A DNA stretch of 5,534 nt from Xanthobacteraceae bacterium. GTDB lineage: Bacteria; Pseudomonadota; Alphaproteobacteria; Rhizobiales; Xanthobacteraceae. Location: assembly GCA_030043285.1 (NCBI GenBank), contig JASHXZ010000216.1, forward strand, positions 1 through 5,534, given 5' to 3'. Every line of letters starts with the position of its first letter. Within the stretch, counting starts at the first letter, position 1. The notes below the pieces were generated by a model. It worked only from the letters and a program-made list of their open reading frames with translations. It did not search any database and had not been told where the DNA came from. This document shows positions 1 to 5,534 of this stretch, piece after piece. A program made the position numbers and the translations under genes.

Positions 1-2062
1 TGCCGGTTTTGCCGGCAAGCGCATGTCGGTTGCCGACCTCAAGCGGCTGTGGCCGGTCTTCGTCGCGCCCAAGGTGCGCGACTGGTTCAACGATCATCTC
101 GAAAGCGGCATCGTCGACCACGTCACCATCGCGGTGAACGCGCCGTTCAAAACGCTCAAAGAGGGCGGCCCGCCGGTTCCCGATAACGGTCTGTCGATCG
201 AAGCGACGGCGACGAACTGCATCATTCATCCGGTGGCAGGGCTGCCGGCGCTCAATGGCGCCGATCTCACCGTGCACGTCGTCGGCCGCGACGCCCAGGT
301 CGCGGTCGGCAAGGCCACCGCCGATCTGCCGTCCGGCCGCAAACTCGTTCTGTCCGGCGGCTTGTTCGAAGTGCCCGACACGGCGCCCCTGCAACCGCCG
401 GCGCGCGTCCACTTCAAGCTCGACGGCCCGGTGCCGGCCGCCGCCGAATTGTTGGCCATGGACAGGCTGCGCGAGGTCGCCGCCGTGCCGTTCGATCCGG
501 CAACCACGCGCGGCACGCTGAGCGCGCAGGTCGCGCTGGCGATGCCGCTCAAGCCGGATCTGCCGCCGGGCGCCACCAATTATTCCATCGCCGTCGACGC
601 CACCAACTTTTCCGTCGAACACATGATCATGGGGCAGCGGCTTGATGCCGCCGCGCTGCGCATCATCGCCAATCCGCAAGGCTTCCAGTTCAAAGGCGAC
701 GTCAAGGTCGGCGGCACGCCGGCCAATCTCGAATATCATCAGGCCCGCGATACCGGCGACGTCGATATCAAGCTCCAAGGCACGCTGGACGCCGCCATGC
801 GCAACAGCCTTGGGCTCGATCAGGGCAACACGATCGCGGGCGCGATACCGATCCGGGTCAACGGCCATATCGACGGCGGCTCCGGTCACGATGGACGCTT
901 CGCCATCATCGCCGATCTGACGCCGGCGCAGATCGACGGCTTTTTGCCGGGCTGGATCAAGCCAGCCGGCAAGCCGTCGCGCGCGACGTTGACGGTCACG
1001 ACGGCCCCGGATGCGATTCACATCGACGATCTGGTGATCGAGGGCGCCGGCGGCGGCGTCAAAGGTACGGTCGATCTCGACGGTTCGGGCACGCTGCAAG
1101 CGGCCAATTTCCAGTCGTACGGCTTTTCCGACGGCGACAAGGCGACGCTGAAAGCGGAGCGCAGCCCTGACGGCGCTCTGCGCGTCACCATGCGGGGCGA
1201 AGTCTATGACGGCCGCGGCTTCATCAAAACGCTGACCGCCGCATCGCACGGCACCGCGCCCGCCAATCAACAGGCCGCCGATATCGACCTCGACTTCAAG
1301 CTCGGCGCCGTGCTCGCCTTCAACGGCGAGGCGCTGAGCGACGTCGATCTGAAAATGTCGCGCCGCGCCGGCGAGATTCGCAGCCTCGGGCTGAGCGCCA
1401 AGATCGGCCGCAACGGCACCGTGAACGGCGAGCTGCACGGCCAAGCCGATGGCCGCCAAGTGGTTTCGCTGCGCACCAGCGACGCCGGCGCACTGTTCCG
1501 GGCGACCGACGTCTATGCGCGCATGCGCGGCGGCCAGATGGTCATGACCATGGACGCGCCATCAGCCGACAATTCAGGTCAGCAGGGCACGTTGATGGTG
1601 AGCGATTTCACCGTCCATGACGAAGCCGAGCTGCAGCGCGCGGCGACGAGCGGCGGGCAGAACGGCATGCCGACCGCGAGCAACGACCTGCAATTCTCCA
1701 GCATGCGCGTCGGCTTCACGCGTGCGCCGGGCCGCATCGCTTTGCGCGACGGTATCGTGAGCGGGCCCATGCTCGGCGGCACGATCGACGGCCTGGTCGA
1801 CTACACGCGTGACTCCGTCGACCTGCATGGCACGCTGGTGCCCATTCAATCGATCAACGCTTTGTTTGGCCCGATCCCAGTCATCGGCACGATCTTCGGC
1901 GGCAAGACGGGGGTGATCGGCTTCACCTATCGGGTGGTCGGGCGGCCGGGGCGGCCGGTGCTCAACGTCAATATTCTGTCCGGCTTGGCGCCGGCCCTGC
2001 TGCGCAAGTTCTTGTTCGAATGGCCGGCGGCGAGCCAGAACTACGTCGACAACCCGCAGTGA
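1..2062 (+). CDS. DUF3971 / AsmA-like C-terminal domain envelope protein, 3' part (5' end outside window)
   Basis: The reading frame is open from base 2 to the TGA at 2060-2062, giving about 686 visible residues. The first ATG at 23 has no Shine-Dalgarno sequence and lies inside a conserved stretch, so it is probably internal. Residues below are counted from that Met. Near the start, residues 6-23 carry the DUF3971-type pattern L-x-x-x-WP ... P-x-x-R-x-WF (W10, P11, R19, W21). The middle is long, Gly/Asp-rich and predicted to be beta-strand rich, without membrane segments. The C-terminus (607-668) matches the AsmA/YhdP-like ending: INALFGPIPVIG, then a Gly-rich turn, YRVVGRPGRP and NILSGLAPALLRKF. 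Family members are usually over 1,000 residues with an N-terminal inner-membrane anchor, which would lie off the left edge. The AsmA/YhdP/TamB superfamily spans the periplasm and is linked to phospholipid transport to the outer membrane; that role is inferred here. The family assignment is fairly sure, the specific function is not. Confidence 0.85.
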   Translation, partial: AGFAGKRMSVADLKRLWPVFVAPKVRDWFNDHLESGIVDHVTIAVNAPFKTLKEGGPPVPDNGLSIEATATNCIIHPVAGLPALNGADLTVHVVGRDAQVAVGKATADLPSGRKLVLSGGLFEVPDTAPLQPPARVHFKLDGPVPAAAELLAMDRLREVAAVPFDPATTRGTLSAQVALAMPLKPDLPPGATNYSIAVDATNFSVEHMIMGQRLDAAALRIIANPQGFQFKGDVKVGGTPANLEYHQARDTGDVDIKLQGTLDAAMRNSLGLDQGNTIAGAIPIRVNGHIDGGSGHDGRFAIIADLTPAQIDGFLPGWIKPAGKPSRATLTVTTAPDAIHIDDLVIEGAGGGVKGTVDLDGSGTLQAANFQSYGFSDGDKATLKAERSPDGALRVTMRGEVYDGRGFIKTLTAASHGTAPANQQAADIDLDFKLGAVLAFNGEALSDVDLKMSRRAGEIRSLGLSAKIGRNGTVNGELHGQADGRQVVSLRTSDAGALFRATDVYARMRGGQMVMTMDAPSADNSGQQGTLMVSDFTVHDEAELQRAATSGGQNGMPTASNDLQFSSMRVGFTRAPGRIALRDGIVSGPMLGGTIDGLVDYTRDSVDLHGTLVPIQSINALFGPIPVIGTIFGGKTGVIGFTYRVVGRPGRPVLNVNILSGLAPALLRKFLFEWPAASQNYVDNPQ

Positions 2063-2076
2063 GCCGATTTTATATT
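2046..2076 (+). promoter_or_regulatory. Weak sigma70-like promoter candidate upstream of the CLC gene
   Basis: TCGACA (2046-2051) resembles a -35 box at 5 of 6 positions and TATATT (2071-2076) a -10 box at 5 of 6. The spacer is 19 bases, longer than the optimal 17. The -35 element would lie inside the end of the upstream gene. The site would give a 5' leader of roughly 150 bases for the CLC gene. It is the most promoter-like pair I see in the gap, but a match of this quality can occur by chance in an AT-richer patch. Confidence 0.2.
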
Positions 2077-2140
2077 AGGGCGCGTATTCTTTTTTCTGTG
2101 GCCGCAATCACAAAGTCCCATGTCTCGCACCAAATGCGAA

Positions 2141-2166
2141 ATAGGCCGGCCCAGTTGGCGGCCTAT
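2141..2166. repeat. Perfect 8-bp inverted repeat (hairpin) in the gap before the CLC gene
   Basis: ATAGGCCG (2141-2148) pairs perfectly with CGGCCTAT (2159-2166) across a 10-base spacer. With one bulged G, two more C-G pairs can form inside the loop. It ends 65 bases before the CLC start codon. No T-run follows it on the plus strand, so it is not a classic intrinsic terminator. The only T-tract in the gap (2090-2095) lies upstream of it and has no stem of its own. It could be an RNA leader structure, an mRNA 3'-end stabiliser for the DUF3971 transcript, or a dyad operator. The pairing is seen directly; the role is unknown. Confidence 0.5.
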
Positions 2167-2231
2167 GGCGAATCTTACTGCGGCTTGGTTGTCTTCTTGC
2201 GCCACCGTCTCGGACACGCCAGAACGCTGAC

Positions 2232-3566
2232 ATGAAGTCGATCCGCGCCAGCCGCTATGTGCGTTTGGCCAGAGTGACATCTGCGCGCTGGCAACGCCGG
2301 GCCATCTTCCTGCTTGGCGGCATCATCGTCGGTGCAGCGGCGGTCGCACTCGCCTTGTGCGCCGATCGGGCGATGGCTGCTTTTGCGCTGCTGCTGGCGC
2401 AGAGCCGTTACGCTTCGCTGGTGGTGACGCCGGCAGGGTTTATGCTCTCGGTGTTCCTCGCCAATCGATATTTCCAGAACTCACAGGGCAGCGGCATTCC
2501 GCAGGCGATCGCCGCGCGGGCGCTCACCGACCAGAGCGCCCGGGGGCGGCTGGTGTCGATCCGCATCGCCATCGGCAAGATCCTGTTGACCCTGCTTGGC
2601 CTGTTGTGCGGCGCCTCGGTCGGGCGCGAAGGGCCGACGGTACAGGTGGGCGCCTCCATCATGTTCGCGATCGGGCGGATGTCGCCACGCCGCCAGCCCG
2701 GTCTGATCCTGGCCGGCGCCGCGGCCGGCGTCGCGGCTGCCTTCAATACGCCGCTCGCGGGCATCGTATTCGGCATCGAAGAGATGAGCCGGGCTTTCGA
2801 GGTCCGCACCAGCGGCCTGATTATCGCGGCAGTGGTGGTGGCGGGCCTGACTTCGCTGGCGCTGGTCGGCAATTACACCTACTTCGGCACCAACGCGTCG
2901 GTCCTGCGGTTCGGCCTCGATTGGCTTGCGGTACCGTTGTGCGGCATCGTCGGTGGCCTTTTCGGGGGAGCCTTCAGCCGCATTGTCATCGCCATGGCGC
3001 GCGGTTTTCCGAACTTGCCTTTGGGACGCGCGATCAAGCGCCGGCCGCTGTCTGTTGCCTGCGTCTGCGGCGTGTTTGTCGCGCTGTGCGGTCTTGCCTC
3101 CGGCGATACGATTTTCGGCACCGGCTATGCGCAGGTGAAGGGGATGCTCGAAACCGGCACGCCGCTGCCGTGGAATTTCGGCATTCTCAAATTCGCCGCC
3201 ACGGCGCTGTCGACCGTCAGCGGCATTCCTGGTGGCATTTTCTCGCCGTCGCTCGCCGTCGGCGCGGGGCTCGGCGCCGACGTGGCGCATCTATTTCCAA
3301 GCGCGCCGCTCGGCGCCATCGTCCTCCTTGGCATGGTGTCTTATTTCGCCGGCGTCGTGCAGGCGCCGATCACCGCTTTTGTGATCGTCACCGAGATGAC
3401 GCAGAACCATAACATGGTGCTGCCCTTGATGCTGGCCGCGCTGATCGCTTACGCGAGTTCGCGCCTGGTTTGCGCCGAAGGCATCTATCACGCGCTTTCG
3501 AGGAGCTTCCTGCGTCAGGAAACCGCCGCGCGTGGCTCCGAGCCGCATCCCGCTAGATCGGCTTGA
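2232..3566 (+). CDS. CLC-family chloride/proton antiporter
   Basis: This 444-residue integral inner-membrane protein has the three anion-pathway motifs of the CLC family in order. They are GSGIP at 86-90 (S87, equivalent to Ser107 of E. coli ClC-ec1), GREGP at 131-135 (gating glutamate E133, like Glu148) and GGIFSP at 334-339 (F337, like Phe357). Y419 in GIYHAL fits the coordinating Tyr445. E184, in [11 protein letters not shown], aligns with the internal proton glutamate Glu203, so exchange of Cl- for H+ is more likely than a passive channel. Ser in GSGIP argues against the nitrate-type (Pro) and fluoride-type CLCs. The N-terminus is short and basic before the first hydrophobic helix (about 24-43), and the protein ends about 20 residues after Y419 with no CBS domains. 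Length is close to ClC-ec1. The ATG at 2232 is the only ATG, GTG or TTG between the in-frame stop at 2142-2144 and the mature frame, though no clear Shine-Dalgarno sequence precedes it. Its last 14 bases overlap convergent tyrS. CLC antiporters can serve acid resistance or ion homeostasis; the role here is inferred. Confidence 0.95.
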   Translation: MKSIRASRYVRLARVTSARWQRRAIFLLGGIIVGAAAVALALCADRAMAAFALLLAQSRYASLVVTPAGFMLSVFLANRYFQNSQGSGIPQAIAARALTDQSARGRLVSIRIAIGKILLTLLGLLCGASVGREGPTVQVGASIMFAIGRMSPRRQPGLILAGAAAGVAAAFNTPLAGIVFGIEEMSRAFEVRTSGLIIAAVVVAGLTSLALVGNYTYFGTNASVLRFGLDWLAVPLCGIVGGLFGGAFSRIVIAMARGFPNLPLGRAIKRRPLSVACVCGVFVALCGLASGDTIFGTGYAQVKGMLETGTPLPWNFGILKFAATALSTVSGIPGGIFSPSLAVGAGLGADVAHLFPSAPLGAIVLLGMVSYFAGVVQAPITAFVIVTEMTQNHNMVLPLMLAALIAYASSRLVCAEGIYHALSRSFLRQETAARGSEPHPARSA

Positions 3567-4806
3567 GCAGAACGTGACGTTTCCGGCCTAGCGAAAGCTT
3601 GACGACGCCGTCGGCGGTGACATCAGCCTCGCCGATCATTCTTTTCTCGTCGGTCACGCGCTCGTCGTTGATCAGGATCGCGTTGTTGGCGATGGCGCGG
3701 CGCACTTCGCCGTTCGATGCGGCCAATCCGGCTTTGACGAACGTGGCCAGCACGCTCAGCCCCGTTTTCAGTTCGCCGCGCGAAACTTCGATCGTCGGCA
3801 AGCCGGCGCCGAGCCCGCCTTCCTCGAAAGTCGTCCGCGCTGTCGCGGCGGCCTCATCGGCCGCAGCGCGGCCGTGGACCAGCGCGGTGGCCTCGGTGGC
3901 GAGGACTTTTTTGGCCTCGTTGATCTCGGCATCTTTGAGCCCGGCAAGGCGATTGACTTCGTCGAGCGGCAGCACCGTGAACAGCTTGAGAAAGCGCGCC
4001 ACATCGGCGTCTTCGGTGTTGCGCCAGTATTGCCAATAGTCGTACGGGCTCACCAGGTCGGCGTTGAGCCACACCGCGCCGGCCGCGGTCTTGCCCATCT
4101 TGGCGCCCGACGAGGTCGTGATCAGCGGCGCGGTCAACGCAAACAGCTGCGCGTTGTGCAGGCGACGGCCGAGGTCGATGCCGTTGACGATATTGCCCCA
4201 TTGGTCGGAGCCGCCGAGCTGCAGCACGCAGCCGTGCCGGCGATAGAGCTCGACGAAATCGTAAGCCTGCAGGATCATGTAGTTGAATTCGAGGAACGAC
4301 AGCTCCTGCTGCCGCTCCAGCCGCAGCTTCACGGAGTCGAACGCCAGCATGCGGTTGATGGAGAAGTAGCGGCCGATGTCGCGCAGGAAGTCGATGTAAT
4401 TGAGCGCGTTGAGCCAGTCGGCGTTGTTGGCCATGACGGCATTGCCGCCGGCTTCCTCGAATTTGAGAAATTTGGCAAAGACGGCGCGGATGCCTTTGAG
4501 GTTCGCCGCGATCATGTCGTCGGTCAGCAGCTTGCGGCTCTCGTCCTTGCCGGATGGGTCACCGACGCGCGTCGTACCGCCGCCCATGAGCGCGATCGGG
4601 CGGTGGCCGGTCTGTTGCATCCAGTGCAGCATCATGATCGGCAGCAGCGAGCCGACGTGGAGCGACGACGCCGTGCAGTCGAAGCCGATATAGCCGGTGA
4701 CCTTCGACGTGCGCGCCAGCGCGTCCAAGGCCTCGGGTTCCGAGACCTGGTGGATAAAGCCTCGGCTGGCCAGCACGTTGAGGAAGTCGGACTTGTAGGC
4801 GCTCAT
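3553..4806 (-). CDS. tyrS: Tyrosyl-tRNA synthetase (TyrRS), class I
   Basis: This cytoplasmic enzyme of 417 residues, a normal bacterial TyrRS length, charges tRNA-Tyr with tyrosine using ATP. The Rossmann catalytic domain (about 35-250) shows [16 protein letters not shown] at 39-54. Y39 sits at the tyrosine pocket, and the HIGH motif appears as HVGS (50-53). Next come [15 protein letters not shown] (75-89), Y176/Q180/D183 for substrate tyrosine recognition, GGSDQWGNI (198-206) and the KMSKS-equivalent KMGKT (236-240). A helical anticodon-binding region follows, then a C-terminal S4 RNA-binding domain (about 348-410, with [15 protein letters not shown]). The ATG at 4804-4806 gives the usual [14 protein letters not shown] N-terminus, although no strong Shine-Dalgarno sequence is visible. 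The stop at 3553-3555 lies inside the end of the converging CLC gene. All catalytic segments look intact. No T-box-like leader is seen, as expected outside Gram-positive lineages. Confidence 0.98.
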   Translation of the reverse strand: MSAYKSDFLNVLASRGFIHQVSEPEALDALARTSKVTGYIGFDCTASSLHVGSLLPIMMLHWMQQTGHRPIALMGGGTTRVGDPSGKDESRKLLTDDMIAANLKGIRAVFAKFLKFEEAGGNAVMANNADWLNALNYIDFLRDIGRYFSINRMLAFDSVKLRLERQQELSFLEFNYMILQAYDFVELYRRHGCVLQLGGSDQWGNIVNGIDLGRRLHNAQLFALTAPLITTSSGAKMGKTAAGAVWLNADLVSPYDYWQYWRNTEDADVARFLKLFTVLPLDEVNRLAGLKDAEINEAKKVLATEATALVHGRAAADEAAATARTTFEEGGLGAGLPTIEVSRGELKTGLSVLATFVKAGLAASNGEVRRAIANNAILINDERVTDEKRMIGEADVTADGVVKLSLGRKRHVLLKPI

Positions 4807-4982
4807 GGTCGTTACGGCGGATCAGTGCGCCGCCCGGTTGCGGCGGCGCTGGTGTATCAGGTCCGGCGCGCTATTCAAATTCTCGCCGCGCTGCCGGCGT
4901 CTGTCGCTCGATCGGTTACGCTTCGTGCCGCGTTACCCCGCCCGCGGCGGAGCCGTACCGGCGCGGCCCAACGTTTCGCGGC
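4807..4982 (-). other. Intergenic region between the binding-protein gene and tyrS
   Basis: This 176-base gap separates two minus-strand genes. Besides the 4827-4849 hairpin, it has two small adjacent stems just after the binding-protein stop: CCGCC/GGCGG at 4938-4950 (3-base loop) and GCCG/CGGC at 4952-4962 (3-base loop). Neither is followed by a U-run, so a factor-independent terminator is not shown. A very weak promoter-like pair on the minus strand is TTGAAT (4878-4873) and TACACC (4856-4851), with 16 bases between. A gap of this length suggests tyrS has its own promoter here, but I cannot place it firmly. I see no RNA gene and no convincing ORF in the gap. Confidence 0.4.
4827..4849 (-). 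promoter_or_regulatory. GC-rich hairpin in the tyrS leader
   Basis: GCGCCGCC (4827-4834) and GGCGGCGC (4842-4849) form a perfect 8-bp, all-G/C stem with a 7-base loop. On the tyrS transcript the hairpin ends 20 bases before the ATG. No U-run follows on either strand, so an intrinsic terminator for the upstream binding-protein gene is not well supported. It could pause polymerase, protect the 5' end or affect ribosome access. Short stems arise easily in DNA this GC-rich, but a perfect 8-bp stem beside a start codon is worth noting. The function is not known. Confidence 0.4.
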
Positions 4983-5534
4983 TTACTTCGCCGCTTCTTC
5001 CTTGAGCGGATCCTTGACGTTCGGGAACGTCTCGAACTGGACCGCCCAAGGCGCGCCGTTCACTTTCTGGACCTTGCTGATATAGACGTTCTGCACGATG
5101 TCGCGGGTGCGCGGATCGATCGAGATCGGGCCACGCGGGCTTTCCCAGCTCATGCCCTTCATGGCGCCCACCACCGCATCGGCGTCGGTCTTGCCGCCGG
5201 TCTTCGCCAAGGCCGCGTAGATCAGGTGCATGCCGTCATAGCCGCCGACCGAGATGAAGTTCGCGCGATGGCCGGTCGCCTTCTGATAGGCGTCGACGTA
5301 TTGCTTGTTGAGCGCCGACGGATGCGCGGCCGAATAGATGCCGGCGGTGACGACGCCGATGAGCGTGTCGCCGGTGTTCGGCAGGTCGTCGTCATCGACG
5401 ATGTCGCCGGGGCCGACCAGCTTGATGCCGGACTTATCAAGGCCGCGCTCGGCGAATTGCCGCGCGAACGGCCCGGCCTGGCCGGCCGGCACGAACACGA
5501 ACAGCGTGTCCGGATGCAGGTCGGCGGCGCGCTG
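4983..5534 (-). CDS. ABC transporter substrate-binding protein, branched-chain amino acid (LivK) type, C-terminal part
   Basis: The frame is open from the right edge to the TAA at 4983-4985, giving 183 visible residues. The GTG at 5496-5498 is an ordinary internal valine codon, because the frame continues upstream with family-like sequence (DTLFVFVPAGQAGPFARQF). The start and the Sec signal peptide lie outside the window. What is visible is the C-terminal lobe of a type I periplasmic binding protein (Peripla_BP_6). The landmarks are a G-[IV]-hydrophobic strand followed by AGIYSAAHPS, then GGYDGMHLIYAAL (about 97-109), GMSWESPRGPISIDPRTRD (about 127-145) and a YISKVQKVNG strand near the end. 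Such proteins capture amino acids, amides, urea or aromatic acids in the periplasm and deliver them to LivHMGF-type permease/ATPase complexes; the ligand cannot be read from this fragment. The next gene downstream on the strand is tyrS, so any partner transporter genes must be upstream or elsewhere. The protein ends in a charged KDPLKEEAAK tail. Confidence 0.9.
   Translation of the reverse strand, partial: QRAADLHPDTLFVFVPAGQAGPFARQFAERGLDKSGIKLVGPGDIVDDDDLPNTGDTLIGVVTAGIYSAAHPSALNKQYVDAYQKATGHRANFISVGGYDGMHLIYAALAKTGGKTDADAVVGAMKGMSWESPRGPISIDPRTRDIVQNVYISKVQKVNGAPWAVQFETFPNVKDPLKEEAAK

Noticed and set aside
23..25. ATG at 23 as the true start of the DUF3971 protein
   Set aside because: The frame is open to the left edge, no Shine-Dalgarno sequence precedes it, and the protein would lack the N-terminal half and membrane anchor usual for the family.
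2090..2095. T-run after the DUF3971 gene as an intrinsic terminator
   Set aside because: No stable stem lies directly before the six Ts. The good dyad in this gap is downstream of them, in the wrong order for a plus-strand terminator.
2063..2230. Stop-codon readthrough extension of the DUF3971 protein (the frame stays open 55 codons past its TGA)
   Set aside because: An open run of this length is not rare by chance at this GC content, the added peptide has no recognisable features, and the AsmA-like C-terminus is already complete.
2481..3290. 269-codon minus-strand ORF opposite the CLC gene
   Set aside because: It lies entirely inside a CLC gene with all family motifs. The product is an Arg/Asp/Gly/Gln-rich shadow with no hydrophobic core or motif.
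2357..3412. 351-codon plus-strand ORF in another frame of the CLC gene
   Set aside because: It is an Arg-rich out-of-frame translation of the CLC coding sequence with no domain.
4938..4962. Two small GC hairpins after the binding-protein stop as a terminator
   Set aside because: The stems are only 4-5 bp with 3-base loops and are not followed by a U-run. Such stems are common by chance in this GC-rich DNA.
3874..5085. 403-codon plus-strand ORF opposite tyrS and running into the binding-protein gene
   Set aside because: It is antisense to intact tyrS codons, its composition (Val/Glu/Arg/Ala-rich, low complexity) is that of a high-GC shadow frame, and it has no recognisable domain.
5496..5498. 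GTG as the start of the binding protein
   Set aside because: The frame continues upstream to the window edge with family-like sequence, and a start here would remove the signal peptide and N-terminal lobe.

Overview
The window is GC-rich throughout, with strong third-position G/C in every gene, and encodes four ordinary-looking bacterial proteins. The protein types suggest an alphaproteobacterium, most likely in the order Hyphomicrobiales/Rhizobiales (Bradyrhizobium- or Xanthobacteraceae-like). They are a large DUF3971/AsmA-like envelope protein, a tyrosyl-tRNA synthetase with an HVGS form of the HIGH motif, and a LivK-type periplasmic binding protein. This placement is an inference from protein style and composition; no marker gene such as rRNA is present.

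Layout, left to right. (1) Bases 1-2062, plus strand: the C-terminal half or so of a DUF3971/AsmA-like protein whose true start lies off the left edge. (2) Bases 2063-2231: a 169-base gap, less GC-rich than its surroundings at its left end, holding a perfect 8-bp inverted repeat and a weak promoter-like pair. (3) Bases 2232-3566, plus: a complete CLC-family chloride/proton antiporter. (4) Bases 3553-4806, minus: a complete tyrS, converging on the CLC gene so that the two 3' ends overlap by 14 bases. (5) Bases 4807-4982: a 176-base gap forming the tyrS leader, with a strong GC-rich hairpin about 20 bases before the start codon. (6) Bases 4983-5534, minus: the C-terminal part of a branched-chain-amino-acid-type ABC substrate-binding protein, running off the right edge.

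The genes do not form an obvious pathway. They combine outer-envelope lipid homeostasis or transport (DUF3971/AsmA), inner-membrane chloride/proton exchange (CLC), translation (TyrRS) and nutrient uptake (binding protein). The CLC gene may be co-transcribed with the DUF3971 gene or have its own promoter in the gap. The binding-protein gene is upstream of tyrS on the same strand, and no permease or ATPase gene follows it.

I found no tRNA or rRNA gene, CRISPR array, insertion sequence, integrase, attachment site, phage gene or toxin/defence module. I see no credible new biological system here. The items worth a second look are small: the convergent overlap, two leader hairpins, short ORFs abutting the CLC start, and the HVGS signature in TyrRS.
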